From positions 1 to 64,000 of the forward strand of contig CACDRL010000004.1 of the NCBI GenBank assembly GCA_902555435.1: a stretch of 64,000 nt of DNA. Reading direction: 5' to 3'. Positions 1-9,041 of this stretch are shown piece by piece (position 1 is the stretch's first letter; each line of letters begins with the position of its first letter). The notes below the pieces were generated by a model. The model worked only from the letters and a program-made list of their open reading frames with translations, made no database searches and had not been told where the DNA came from. The stretch comes from an uncultured Pelagibacteraceae bacterium. GTDB taxonomy: Bacteria; Pseudomonadota; Alphaproteobacteria; Pelagibacterales; Pelagibacteraceae. The position numbers and the translations under genes were made by a program.

Positions 1-180
1 CCAATCAGATTTAAATTTAGAAAAATTCTAATTTTCTAAACATAAGTAAATTTGGGAAAAAAATATTAAAAAAAAATATCAATCGAGAGTTGTATTTACA
101 TTTTTTGTTATGATCTTTACTCAAAGTAGGTATATTTCCTTTTTTAAATTAATTTAAAAACATAAAAAAAGGGAGAAATA

Positions 181-1086
181 ATGAAAAAACTTATACTTTC
201 GATTGCAGCTCTTGCATTGTTTGCAACTTCTGCGTTCGCTGAAAGATATGTCATGATTACTCATGGTGAAGGAAAAGATCCTTTTTGGCCAGTAGTTCAA
301 AAAGGTGGTGAGGATGCAGCTAGAGCAATCGGTGCTGACTTCGAATATATCTACAACCCTTCTGCTGATATGGCTGATATGGCAAGCTCAATTCAAGCTG
401 CTGCAGCTACTCAACCAGATGGTATGGTAATTTCTTTACCAGATCCAGATGCATTAGGCCCAGCTATTAAAGCTGCTGTTGCTGCTGGTGTTCCAGTAAT
501 TACAATGAACTCTGGTTTAGAGTCTTCTGCTAGCCTAGGTGCATTAATGCACGTTGGTCAGCCAGAATTACTTGCTGGACAAAAAGCTGGTGAAAGAGCA
601 AAAGCTGAAGGTGCTTCTAAAGCACTTTGTATGATTCAAGAAGCATACAACACAGCTCTTGTAGACAGATGTGAAGGTTACGGTTCAGCTGTTCCTATGC
701 AGATGACTGATACTACATCTGACCCTGCAACTATTCAAACTAGAGCAACTGCTGCTTTACAAGCTAACAGTGATATCGATGCGATCCTTTCAGTAGGACC
801 ACACGTGTGTGAAGCTGTTGATAAAGCTTTAGTTGATCTTGGTATGACAGTACACCACTCTTGCTTCGACTTGAGTCCTGCAGTTATGGACTTGATCGGA
901 TCTGGAAGAGTTTCTTTCACTATCGATCAACAACAAAGATTACAAGGTTATATGCCAGTTATCGTATTACACTTGTACAATAACAGTGCTGGACTTTTAC
1001 CAGGAGCTAACATCCCATCAGGACCTGGCTTCGTTGACAAGTCTAACGCTTCTTCAGTTGCTGCTTTAGCAGGTATTGATAGATAG
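181..1086 (+). CDS. Sugar ABC transporter periplasmic binding protein (FrcB/RbsB-like)
   Basis: This is a type I periplasmic sugar-binding protein that should deliver a sugar to the permease and ATPase encoded just downstream. A signal peptide occupies residues 1-20, ending SAFA before ERYVM. The mature protein opens with an ITHGEGKDPFWPVVQKG strand-helix typical of the RbsB/FrcB family and has four cysteines (about C150, C164, C210, C228), which may form disulfides. Length 301 aa is normal. The ATG at 181 follows a good Shine-Dalgarno (gggag). A strong terminator directly after the gene should give more binding protein than permease. The exact sugar cannot be read from sequence; the single-NBD partner ATPase points to a fructose/ribose/mannose-type FrcBCA system. 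Confidence 0.88.
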   Translation: MKKLILSIAALALFATSAFAERYVMITHGEGKDPFWPVVQKGGEDAARAIGADFEYIYNPSADMADMASSIQAAAATQPDGMVISLPDPDALGPAIKAAVAAGVPVITMNSGLESSASLGALMHVGQPELLAGQKAGERAKAEGASKALCMIQEAYNTALVDRCEGYGSAVPMQMTDTTSDPATIQTRATAALQANSDIDAILSVGPHVCEAVDKALVDLGMTVHHSCFDLSPAVMDLIGSGRVSFTIDQQQRLQGYMPVIVLHLYNNSAGLLPGANIPSGPGFVDKSNASSVAALAGIDR

Positions 1087-1099
1087 TCTGTAATAATTT

Positions 1100-1133
1100 A
1101 AAGGGTCGATTATTCAATCGGCCCTTTTTTTTT
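1100..1133 (+). terminator. Hairpin terminator after the binding-protein gene
   Basis: A 12-bp stem (aaagggtcgatt / aatcggcccttt with one G-T wobble) with a 4-nt loop is followed by a run of nine T. It lies inside the transporter operon between binding protein and permease, so it probably attenuates rather than ends transcription, a common way to overproduce the binding protein. Confidence 0.85.
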
Positions 1134-1158
1134 AACACAATTAATAAGCCTTTTATAA

Positions 1159-2754
1159 ATGAATACATCAACACCAAAAAAACCAAGACAAGAGTCAGAC
1201 CGACAAGGTGAAAAAAAATGGTACTCTGCATTTACGTCTCGTCCAGAAGTTGGACCTTTTGGAGTGATGGTTTTACTTTTTTGTATGTTGGGATACTTTT
1301 CAATTCCAGAAGGACAATTTTCTCTTAACCCTTTTTCTGGTGAAGGATTTAATGCTTTAGGAATTAGAAATAATTTTAGGGTAATTGCACAATTAGGTAT
1401 AGTTGCACTTGCTGCTGGAATGTTAATCATTGCAGGTGAATTTGATCTTTCCGTTGGTTCAATGATCGGTTTTGCCGGTGGCTGTATGGCAATGATACTA
1501 AAATGGGGTTTTGCTGTTGTTATTCCTTACATATCTTTTGAAGGAGGTTTTCATTTTGAAGGATACACATTATTTAAAATTAAAGATGTTTCGCCACTAC
1601 TAGCAATATTAATTACATTATGTATGACGGTTTCTTTTGGATGGATACAAGGATGGATAATTGTTAAAAGTGGTATAGCTTCTTTCATTGTTACATTAGG
1701 TGGACTTTTCTTTTTACGAGGTTTAACAGAAGTTTCGTATAGAGCTTTTAATAGAGCTCCTGATCAAACTGCTGGATCAACAACTGTTACAGATTTACCA
1801 GATATTAAAAACATTATAAATGTACCAGGTCATGGAGAAATGGAAAGAGATGCGGCTAAAGCCTTACCAAATGACCAATTATTAGAAATTCTTAGTACTG
1901 TGCCTGCAAGTACGGTTGCAAAATTAACTGAACGATTAACATATGTGAACGAAAAAGTTGCAGCTTACAAAACTACCATGAATGCAGAAAAGATGATTGC
2001 AACTTTAGAAAAATCATTGGCTGGGGCAAAAAAATCTGGAAATGATTCAATGGTGGAAATTTTGACAAAGAAAATAGAAGCTGGAGTTAATGTTCCTGAT
2101 GTTGCGGCAAAAGCGGTTACTGATATTGATATAGCGAGAGCTTACATAGATACAATAGTTACTGCAAGACCGGTTGCTAATTTTTTTGGAGGCGACATTA
2201 TGGAGCCAGTATTTAATTGGTTATATTATACGGCAGATTGGAATGTAAATAATTATGGAAACATTTTTGCTAAAGGAATGTATTCTGCATTAATGATTTG
2301 GGGACTTATAGCGTTTATTTGTTATTTAATTTTAAGTAAAACTCAAGCAGGTAACTGGATTTATTCAACTGGTGGAAACCTTAGTGCTGCAAAAGCTAAC
2401 GGTGTGCCAACTAATAAAGTAAAGATTTCATTATTTATGTTCACTGCATTTTGTGCGACCATGTTTGCTGCGTGTCAGGTATTTGAAGTTAATACTGCGG
2501 ATACAGCAAAAGGTAATTTAAAAGAATTAGAAGCAATTGCTGCAGCGGTTATAGGCGGTGTTGTGCTAACTGGTGGTTTTGGAACAATAGGTGGAATAAT
2601 CCTAGGTACAATTATTTTTGGAATTGCAAAAGAAGCCTTCTTTTATATTCCTGGAATTGATGGATCGTTCTACAGAGTATTCCTTGGAGCAGTTCTTGTT
2701 ACTGCAGCCTTAACAAATGAGAATATTAGAAAACGAATTATGGGAAATATCTAA
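1159..2754 (+). CDS. Sugar ABC transporter permease with large periplasmic insertion
   Basis: This is the membrane permease of an RbsC/FrcC-type sugar importer. The family core is clear: LIIAGEFDLSVGSMIGFAG near residues 88-106, ASFIVTLGGLFFLRGLTEV near 174-191, and a C-terminal half with GGNLSAAKANGVP and AAAVIGGVVLTGGFGTIGG. RbsC-type permeases are usually 320-360 aa; this one is 531 aa. The extra length is mainly a block at about residues 205-345 rich in Ala, Lys, Glu and Thr and predicted by eye to be helical or coiled coil, placed in the loop after the FIVTLG helix, with a smaller insertion around 120-145. The stop overlaps the ATPase start as TAATG, so the two are translationally coupled. 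Confidence 0.87.
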   Translation: MNTSTPKKPRQESDRQGEKKWYSAFTSRPEVGPFGVMVLLFCMLGYFSIPEGQFSLNPFSGEGFNALGIRNNFRVIAQLGIVALAAGMLIIAGEFDLSVGSMIGFAGGCMAMILKWGFAVVIPYISFEGGFHFEGYTLFKIKDVSPLLAILITLCMTVSFGWIQGWIIVKSGIASFIVTLGGLFFLRGLTEVSYRAFNRAPDQTAGSTTVTDLPDIKNIINVPGHGEMERDAAKALPNDQLLEILSTVPASTVAKLTERLTYVNEKVAAYKTTMNAEKMIATLEKSLAGAKKSGNDSMVEILTKKIEAGVNVPDVAAKAVTDIDIARAYIDTIVTARPVANFFGGDIMEPVFNWLYYTADWNVNNYGNIFAKGMYSALMIWGLIAFICYLILSKTQAGNWIYSTGGNLSAAKANGVPTNKVKISLFMFTAFCATMFAACQVFEVNTADTAKGNLKELEAIAAAVIGGVVLTGGFGTIGGIILGTIIFGIAKEAFFYIPGIDGSFYRVFLGAVLVTAALTNENIRKRIMGNI

Positions 2755-3533
2755 TGGATAAAAAACCATTAATTGAAATAAAGAATTTAGTAAAAAAATT
2801 TGGAACATTTACCGCTTTAAATGGTGTTTCATTAGATGTTTATCCGGGCGAAGTTCACGCGCTTTTAGGTGACAATGGTGCTGGAAAGTCAACTTTGATC
2901 AAAGTATTATCTGGTGTTCATCCAATGACAAGTGGAGAAATAAAAGTAGATGGAGAAATTGTTAACTTTACTACACCACGTCAAGCATCTGATGCAGGTA
3001 TTGGAACAGTTTATCAAGATTTAGCACTCAACGCTCTAACATCAGTAACAAGAAATTTTTTTCTTGGACGTGAATTAATAAAAGGACCTAGCGGATTTGG
3101 TTTAATGCAAATGGATGAGATGGATAGAATAACAACAGAAGAAATGTCTAAAATTGGAATTAATATTGCAAACCCTAATCAGCCAGTTGGAACAATGTCA
3201 GGTGGACAAAGACAAACTTTGGCTATTGCAAGAGCAATTTACTTTGGCGCAAAGATACTAATATTAGACGAACCTACTTCAGCATTAGGTCAAAAGCAGC
3301 AAATGGAAGTTTTAAAAACAATTAAAAAAGTGCAAAGTTTAGGAAATATTGCAATTATACTTATTACACACAATGAAATTCATGCACGTCTTATAGCTGA
3401 TCGATATACTTTCTTAAGTTTAGGAGAGGTAATTGGTTCAGGATTGTCTTCAGAACTTGGTAATGAAGATGTGAAAAGATTGATGGCAGGTGGTGCTAAA
3501 ATTGGCGATCTAGCTAAAGAATTAGAGTTATAA
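2754..3533 (+). CDS. Sugar ABC transporter ATP-binding protein, single NBD (FrcA-like)
   Basis: This cytoplasmic ATPase should energise the permease encoded immediately upstream. It has one nucleotide-binding domain: Walker A GDNGAGKST at residues 39-47, signature MSGGQRQ near 148, Walker B ILILDEPTSALG near 168-179, and a switch His in ITHNE. At 259 aa it is half the size of RbsA/XylG-type ATPases, which carry two NBDs, and matches the single-domain FrcA form, so it must act as a homodimer. It starts on the TAATG overlap with the permease gene. Confidence 0.88.
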   Translation: MDKKPLIEIKNLVKKFGTFTALNGVSLDVYPGEVHALLGDNGAGKSTLIKVLSGVHPMTSGEIKVDGEIVNFTTPRQASDAGIGTVYQDLALNALTSVTRNFFLGRELIKGPSGFGLMQMDEMDRITTEEMSKIGINIANPNQPVGTMSGGQRQTLAIARAIYFGAKILILDEPTSALGQKQQMEVLKTIKKVQSLGNIAIILITHNEIHARLIADRYTFLSLGEVIGSGLSSELGNEDVKRLMAGGAKIGDLAKELEL

Positions 3534-3577
3534 TTTTTTTTATTTTTTTTTAATTTTTTTTCACTTAAAATTTATCT

Positions 3578-4426
3578 ATGCGGAAATTCTCAAGAGATGG
3601 TTTTAATATTACTGAAGCAATAAATGAATTGATGCATGAATCTGGAGTTATCGTTATTGAAAATGCATATAATTTAAACGATATTAAAGAAGCAAGAGAG
3701 ATTGTTAATCATTTTGCTGATACACAAGAACAAAAAGAAACCCACTTTAACGCTGAGGCTGAAGCATCCGATAAGATTAAACTACAGCAAAGGATATGGA
3801 ATTTATTTGGTAAAGGAGAGGTTTTTAGTAAATTAATTACAAATGACATTATTTTTAGCTTAATGTCTAAACTTTTAGGTTCAGAGTTTTTTTGTGGATC
3901 TTACTGCGCAAGTAGATTGTTACCAGGATCTATAGGTCAAGAACTTCATATCGATTATCCGTATTGGGATTTTTATAATAGTGAGACTTTCCCTATGGGT
4001 CTTAACAGTTCATTTGCACAAAACTGTCAGGCCACTATACCTCTAGATATTTGCTCTGAACAATCAGGAGCAACAGCATACATACCAGGATCACAGAAGA
4101 AACTTCACTATCCAAATGAAAATGATGACTTTTCAAATAAACAACAAATGATAGCTAATCCTGGTGATTTAGTTTTTTTTAATGGTAACTGCTGGCATGG
4201 AGCATCACCAAATAAATCAAATCATCAAAGAGCTGCATTACTGATAGAGTTTCTTCCTAAGTATATAAAACCAGTAGAAGATTTAGTTACTTATTTATCT
4301 GAAGACTTTAAAAATAATTTAAATCCAAAAGTGCGACAGCTATTAGGATTAAATTATGAATATCCAAAAATTATGGATGCGAGTAAAAAAATAAATAATA
4401 TTGGTTTAGGTTATAAGGCAAAATAA
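3578..4426 (+). CDS. Phytanoyl-CoA dioxygenase family 2OG-Fe(II) oxygenase
   Basis: This is a putative Fe(II)/2-oxoglutarate oxygenase of the PhyH family. The iron-binding facial triad can be placed as HIDYPYWDF (H and D about residues 126-128) with a distal His in NCWHGASPN, and an Arg in HQRAALLIEF that could bind 2-oxoglutarate. Length 282 aa is typical. It follows the sugar transporter by 44 bp of T-rich DNA with no clear hairpin, so it may be cotranscribed. The substrate is unknown; PhyH proteins act on many small molecules, so the transporter context is only a hint. Confidence 0.8.
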   Translation: MRKFSRDGFNITEAINELMHESGVIVIENAYNLNDIKEAREIVNHFADTQEQKETHFNAEAEASDKIKLQQRIWNLFGKGEVFSKLITNDIIFSLMSKLLGSEFFCGSYCASRLLPGSIGQELHIDYPYWDFYNSETFPMGLNSSFAQNCQATIPLDICSEQSGATAYIPGSQKKLHYPNENDDFSNKQQMIANPGDLVFFNGNCWHGASPNKSNHQRAALLIEFLPKYIKPVEDLVTYLSEDFKNNLNPKVRQLLGLNYEYPKIMDASKKINNIGLGYKAK

Positions 4427-4500
4427 AATCTATATTTTTAATTTAAATTCTCTATAACTAATTAAAAATAAAATAAACAGAATTAAAAATTTTAAGATAA

Positions 4501-4521
4501 TAGAATTTGTAAACAATTCTA
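4501..4521. repeat. Inverted repeat TAGAATT-N7-AATTCTA
   Basis: A perfect 7-bp inverted repeat lies about 45 bp upstream of the SDR start codon in the only sizeable gap of this region (140 bp). It could be an operator for the downstream sugar-oxidation genes or a weak AT-only hairpin. No regulator gene is nearby to support the first reading. Confidence 0.3.
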
Positions 4522-4566
4522 ATTAAAAAATAAAAGGGCATTAATAAAAGATGGAGGATTAGAAAA

Positions 4567-5328
4567 ATGAAAGTAAAGTATTACGATCTAGAAAACAAAA
4601 GAGTATTTATAACAGGTGGAGGATCTGGAATTGGAGCTTCAATTGTTGAACATTTTTGTGAACAAGGATCTGAAGTTTACTTTATAGATATTAATGTAAC
4701 AGAAGCTAAAAAATTAATTCAAGATATAAAAAATAAAAAATATTCAATACCAACCTTTATTGAATGTGATTTGTTAAATATAAAACAACTTCAAAAGACG
4801 ATTGCAGACATCATCAGTCAAAAAGGTCCAATTGATATTTTAATCAATAATGCCGCTAACGATACAAGGCATAAAATTGACGAGGTTACTGAAGAATATT
4901 GGAACGAAAGAATGAATGTAAATCTAAGACATTATTTTTTCACAGTTCAATCTGTTAAAAAATCAATGATTGAAAATAAAGGTGGTGTCATTGTTAATAT
5001 GGGATCAACTTCATGGATGATAGGTCAAGGTGGTATGGCCGCTTATACAGCTGCAAAATCTGGAGTTGTTGGTTTAACAAGATCATTCGCTAGAGATTTA
5101 GGTGAATTTAACATTAGAGTTAATTCAGTAGTTCCAGGTTGGGTATTAACACAAAGACAAATTGATCTTTGGTTAAACGAAGAGTCCGAAAAAGATTTAA
5201 TGAAAAACCAGTGTTTAAAAGAGAGATTGTTACCTCATGAGCTTGCTCAAGCAGTGTTGTTTTTTTCATCAGACCAATCAGGTGGATGCACAAATCAATC
5301 TTATATTGTTGATAAAGGCTGGTTGTAA
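4567..5328 (+). CDS. SDR-family dehydrogenase, similar to sugar 1-dehydrogenases
   Basis: A classical short-chain dehydrogenase of 253 aa. The NAD(P) motif GGGSGIG lies at residues 17-23, NNAAND (NNAG equivalent) near 95, and the catalytic Ser (NMGSTSW), Tyr and Lys (AAYTAAKSG) are present. The C-terminal region (GWVLTQRQIDLWL and IVDKGWL) resembles bacterial xylose/galactose 1-dehydrogenases of the SDR family, which oxidise an aldose to its lactone. The next gene is an aldose 1-epimerase, which fits an aldose-oxidising pathway. The ATG at 4567 has a ggagg about 10 nt upstream. Exact substrate is inferred, not seen. Confidence 0.82.
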   Translation: MKVKYYDLENKRVFITGGGSGIGASIVEHFCEQGSEVYFIDINVTEAKKLIQDIKNKKYSIPTFIECDLLNIKQLQKTIADIISQKGPIDILINNAANDTRHKIDEVTEEYWNERMNVNLRHYFFTVQSVKKSMIENKGGVIVNMGSTSWMIGQGGMAAYTAAKSGVVGLTRSFARDLGEFNIRVNSVVPGWVLTQRQIDLWLNEESEKDLMKNQCLKERLLPHELAQAVLFFSSDQSGGCTNQSYIVDKGWL

Positions 5329-5336
5329 GAAGCTTT

Positions 5337-6320
5337 GTGAAAGTACAAAGCTCAACAATAGAAAATAAATATTTAAGAGTTAAATCAATTAATATTGGTG
5401 CTTGCTTGTATGAGGTCTATGACAAGCAAAAGAAAACAAATTTAATCTTAAATTTAGGTCCTACAAAAAATTATGAGAGTAAAAATTTTTATGTAGGCGC
5501 AACTTGTGGAAGGTATGCAGGAAGAATATCAAATTCAAAATTTAAGATAAAAAATAAAATTTATAAACTTGATGGTAACGAAGGAAGAAATACTCTGCAT
5601 GGGGGGAAAATAGGATTTGATAGACTGGAATGGAAAATACAACACCATTCAAAAACTAAAATTATTTATCAACTAGAATCTAAAAAATTAGATCAAGGTT
5701 TTCCAGGAGATTTAAATTCAGAGTGTATTTTTGAAATTAAGAATAAAAGTTTATTTATCAAATACCAGTATAAATCAAATGAATTAACCCATGTGAGTTT
5801 AACAAATCATAGCTATTGGAATTTGAATAAGAGTAAAAGAGAAACAATTTTTAATCACGATTTAAAAATTAATTCAGAAAAATATCTAGAAGTAAGTAAT
5901 AAATTAATACCAACTGGCAAATTTAAAAAAGTTAAAAACACTATTAATGACTTCAATAAGTTTCAAAATATTGGAGAAAAAATAAATATTATCAAAAACA
6001 AAAAAACAAAAAAAAAATCAAACAAAATAAATGCATTGGGATTTGATTTAACATTTTGTATCAAAAAAAATTCTAAAAACTATTTAGCCTCTTTAAAAAA
6101 TGAAAAAACTAAAATTCGATTAGACTTTTATTCAAATCTTCCTGGAGTACAGCTCTATACTAGTCAAGGTTTACGATATAAAAATAAACTTGCTCCTTTC
6201 CAGGGGATTTGTTTAGAAACTCAACACTATCCAGACTCACCAAATAATAAAAATTTTCCAAGCACTTTAATTAAACCTAAAAAACTTTATAAGTATTTTA
6301 CAAAAATAAATATTTCATAA
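5337..6320 (+). CDS. galM: Aldose 1-epimerase (mutarotase) family protein
   Basis: This galactose-mutarotase-fold protein of 327 aa should interconvert alpha and beta anomers of an aldose. Family landmarks are GRYAGRISNSKFKI near residue 58, NTLHGGKIGFDRLEWK (substrate-binding His), LTNHSYWNL (catalytic His) and GICLETQHYPDSPN with the catalytic Glu. It begins with GTG at 5337, 8 bp after the SDR stop, and ends 1 bp before the next gene, so it sits in one operon with both. Its codon use is even more A-rich and Lys/Asn-rich than the neighbours. Confidence 0.85.
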   Translation: MKVQSSTIENKYLRVKSINIGACLYEVYDKQKKTNLILNLGPTKNYESKNFYVGATCGRYAGRISNSKFKIKNKIYKLDGNEGRNTLHGGKIGFDRLEWKIQHHSKTKIIYQLESKKLDQGFPGDLNSECIFEIKNKSLFIKYQYKSNELTHVSLTNHSYWNLNKSKRETIFNHDLKINSEKYLEVSNKLIPTGKFKKVKNTINDFNKFQNIGEKINIIKNKKTKKKSNKINALGFDLTFCIKKNSKNYLASLKNEKTKIRLDFYSNLPGVQLYTSQGLRYKNKLAPFQGICLETQHYPDSPNNKNFPSTLIKPKKLYKYFTKINIS

Positions 6321-6321
6321 A

Positions 6322-7359
6322 ATGAATAAAAAAATAAATATTTCAATTGTTGGAACTGGTTTAATGGGATTGCAACATATAAAAGCAATTTCAAAATCAA
6401 AAAAAGCTAATCTTCATTCGATAGTAGATATTAGTAATAATGCCAAAAATTTATCAAAAAAATATAAAATCCCATTGTATTCTAATGTAGAGGAACTTTT
6501 AAACTCAAAAAATTTAGATGCAGTTATTGTTGCTACACCAAATCAATTACATGAAAAGCATACAGTTAGTTTTTTGAAGAAAAAAATCCCAGTGTTATTG
6601 GAAAAACCTATTTCAGATAACATTAATTCGGCTAAAAAAATTATTGGTAGTGCTAACAAAAATAAAACACCGTTATTGATAGGGTATCATAGAAGACACA
6701 ACTCCATAGTATCAAAGGTAAAAGAGCTTATTGATAAAGGCAAATTAGGAAACATCGTATCAGCAAATGTGTTGTGTTGGCTTTATAAACACAAAGCTTA
6801 TTACAAAGAAAAATGGAGAATTAGCAAAGGAGGAGGACCTCTAGGGATTAATTTAGTCCATGATATTGATATGATTTGTTACCTACTTGGATCCATTAAG
6901 TACGTTCAAGCCTTTACAACTAATAAAACTAGAAAATTTGCAGTTGAAGATACGGCAACAATCAGCTTAATTTTTAATACGGGTGCACTTTGTACCTTAA
7001 ATTTATCAGATACAATTGTTGCTCCATGGAGTTATGAGTTAACTGCAGGAGAAAACCCAGCTTATCCAATTACTAACCAATCTGCATATATGATAGGTGG
7101 GACCAAGGGTTCATTGCAATTTCCTAATTTAAAATATTGGTTCTATAAAAATGAGAGAAGTTGGTGGAATAAGATCCTTGTTAATGAAGATAAAAACAAA
7201 AAAGATGATAGTACTTTGGTAAACCAAATTGATCATTTTGCTGATGTAGTATCTAAAAAAGTTAAGCCAAAAGTAAATGGCAATGATGGTTTAATCTCTC
7301 TTAAAATTTTTGCCGCAATAACCAAAAGCGCGAAAACTGGTAAGAAAGTTAAGATCTAA
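6322..7359 (+). CDS. Gfo/Idh/MocA family NAD(P)-dependent oxidoreductase
   Basis: This 345-aa protein has the family's N-terminal Rossmann fold (SIVGTGLMGLQHIKAI, residues 8-23), the VATPNQLH motif and the EKPIS motif near 91-95 with its catalytic Lys, plus GGGPLGINLVHDIDM in the C-terminal sugar-binding domain with an active-site His-Asp. Members oxidise or dehydrate cyclic sugars and inositols. As the last gene of the plus-strand string after a sugar transporter, SDR and mutarotase it probably acts in the same carbohydrate pathway. Its end overlaps the convergent dehydrogenase gene by 4 bp. Confidence 0.85.
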   Translation: MNKKINISIVGTGLMGLQHIKAISKSKKANLHSIVDISNNAKNLSKKYKIPLYSNVEELLNSKNLDAVIVATPNQLHEKHTVSFLKKKIPVLLEKPISDNINSAKKIIGSANKNKTPLLIGYHRRHNSIVSKVKELIDKGKLGNIVSANVLCWLYKHKAYYKEKWRISKGGGPLGINLVHDIDMICYLLGSIKYVQAFTTNKTRKFAVEDTATISLIFNTGALCTLNLSDTIVAPWSYELTAGENPAYPITNQSAYMIGGTKGSLQFPNLKYWFYKNERSWWNKILVNEDKNKKDDSTLVNQIDHFADVVSKKVKPKVNGNDGLISLKIFAAITKSAKTGKKVKI

Positions 7360-8420
7360 AGATTAGCCAATATTGAACTAGAACATTTTAAAGTATCAGC
7401 ATCTCCACCTAAGTCTTTAGTTCTATTTTCTTTTTCACTTAAAGATTTTTCAATAGCTTCTACAATTGAATTAGAAGCATCCTTTTCACCTAAATAATCT
7501 AACATCATTGCACCTGACCAAATTTGTCCTACAGGATTAGCAATACCTTTTCCTGCAATATCAGGTGCTGAACCATGAACTGGTTCAAATAAAGATGGAA
7601 ATATATTTTCAGGATTAATGTTTCCAGATGGAGCAATTCCAATAGTACCGGTACAAGCAGGTCCTAAATCAGAAAGAATATCTCCAAATAAATTGGACGC
7701 AACAACAACATCGAACCATTCAGGATTAAGTACAAATCTAGCGACCAAAATATCTATATGAAATTGATCTGTTTCAATATGTGGGTAATTTTTTTTCATA
7801 GTATTAAAACGTTCATCCCAAAAAGGCATGGTAATTGAAATTCCATTTGATTTTGTAGCGTTAGTTAATTTTTTCCTTTTTCTTTGTTTTGCTAATTCAA
7901 AAGCAAATTTTTGAACTCTATCCACTCCATGCGCTGACATAATAGTTTCTTGGATAGCTATTTCTCTGTCAGTATTTTTAAACATTCTTCCGCCAACTGA
8001 AGAATATTCACCTTCGGTATTTTCTCTTACAATTAGCATATCTATGTCACCCGGTTTTTTATTTGCTAAAGGAGGATTAATACCTGGAAATAATTTTACT
8101 GGTCTAAGATTGATATATTGATCAAATTCTCTTCTAAACTGAAGCAAGGATCCCCATAAAGATATATGGTCCGGAACTTTATCTGGCATACCTACTGCTC
8201 CAAAAAATATTGCATCGTGCTTTTTTAATTTTTCCTTCCAATCATCTGGAAGCATTTTTCCATGTTTTTCATAATAATCACAGGATGCAAAATCATATTC
8301 TGTAAAATTAATTTTAAATTGATGCTTTTCAGCAGCGTCTTTTAATACTTTTAAGCCCTCAGGTACTACTTCTTTTCCTATTCCGTCTCCTGGTATTGAT
8401 GCAATGTTATATTCTTTCAT
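7356..8420 (-). CDS. Tartrate/isopropylmalate dehydrogenase-family protein
   Basis: This belongs to the isocitrate/isopropylmalate dehydrogenase fold that oxidatively decarboxylates 2-hydroxy acids. Visible motifs are ASIPGDGIGKEVVPEG at the N terminus, RENTEGEYSSVGGR, the metal-binding NLFGDILSDLGPACTGTIGIAPSGNINP and EPVHGSAPDIAGKGIANP. The RENTEGEYS form and total length near 354 aa resemble tartrate dehydrogenase (TtuC/YeaU) more than LeuB. The ORF track begins at a TTG; the ATG at 8420 (MKEYNIASIPGDG) gives the normal family N terminus and is preferred. Monocistronic and convergent with the Gfo/Idh/MocA gene. Tartrate versus malate versus isopropylmalate activity cannot be settled here. 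Confidence 0.8.
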   Translation of the reverse strand: MKEYNIASIPGDGIGKEVVPEGLKVLKDAAEKHQFKINFTEYDFASCDYYEKHGKMLPDDWKEKLKKHDAIFFGAVGMPDKVPDHISLWGSLLQFRREFDQYINLRPVKLFPGINPPLANKKPGDIDMLIVRENTEGEYSSVGGRMFKNTDREIAIQETIMSAHGVDRVQKFAFELAKQRKRKKLTNATKSNGISITMPFWDERFNTMKKNYPHIETDQFHIDILVARFVLNPEWFDVVVASNLFGDILSDLGPACTGTIGIAPSGNINPENIFPSLFEPVHGSAPDIAGKGIANPVGQIWSGAMMLDYLGEKDASNSIVEAIEKSLSEKENRTKDLGGDADTLKCSSSILANL

Positions 8421-8525
8421 AGGTTGATTTTTATACTTCAAAAACTCATTAATTTATAATGTTAAATTATTTTTAAAGACATAAACCTTCATTGTTTTGA
8501 CATATTTTATTTGTTAATTTTAATC

Positions 8526-9038
8526 ATGAAAAAAATAATTCTTTTAATCTTCTTTAGTCTCTTTTTTGTTTCAAATTCAAATGCTGCATGTGATGATCCA
8601 TTAACGGATGGTGTAGATTATTCAAAATGCAGATTTTCAGATGGACAGGATCTTCAAGGTAGTTATCTACCAAACTCAAATTTATCTTTTGCAAGCTTTG
8701 TACAAGTAAATTTAGATAAAAGCATAATGATGAATTCAAACTTATCTTTTGGGACTTTTCCAGAGTCTACATTTGTTAGAGCTAATCTTTATGAAACAAT
8801 TAGTATTGGTGGAAATTTTGAAAAAACAAATTTCACAAATGCGAACTTAACTAGAGTTGATTTTATGGGAGCAACTTTAATTGAGGCTAATTTTCAAAAT
8901 GCAAATTTGATGGAAGCAAATTTTACATCTGCAAATATTACTAATGCAAACTTTGAAAATGCAAATCTAATTGGAGCCACATGGACCAATGGTAAGACGT
9001 GTGGTCCAGACTCAATCGGCACCTGTATTGAGCAATAA
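8526..9038 (+). CDS. Exported pentapeptide-repeat protein
   Basis: A signal peptide (MKKIILLIFFSLFFVSNSNA) is followed by about 20 pentapeptide repeats of the A(N/D)LXX type, clearest near the C terminus as NLMEANFTSANITNANFENANLIGA. The mature protein should form a right-handed quadrilateral beta-helix in the periplasm. Cysteines cap both ends (AACDDP and GKTCGPDSIGTC), a common layout in exported family members. The ORF track starts at TTG 8511; ATG 8526 is preferred because it opens the signal peptide. Function unknown. Confidence 0.82.
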   Translation: MKKIILLIFFSLFFVSNSNAACDDPLTDGVDYSKCRFSDGQDLQGSYLPNSNLSFASFVQVNLDKSIMMNSNLSFGTFPESTFVRANLYETISIGGNFEKTNFTNANLTRVDFMGATLIEANFQNANLMEANFTSANITNANFENANLIGATWTNGKTCGPDSIGTCIEQ

Positions 9039-9041
9039 GAA

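Noticed and set aside
1110-1430. 106-aa minus-strand ORF opposite the permease start
   Set aside because: It is antisense to the permease N terminus and terminator with no RBS and no recognisable domain.
8497-8525. TTGACA upstream of the pentapeptide gene as a promoter
   Set aside because: A 17-bp spacer would put the -10 box next to the ATG (TTAATC, 8520-8525) and the start site inside the signal peptide; no alternative -10 at good spacing is seen.
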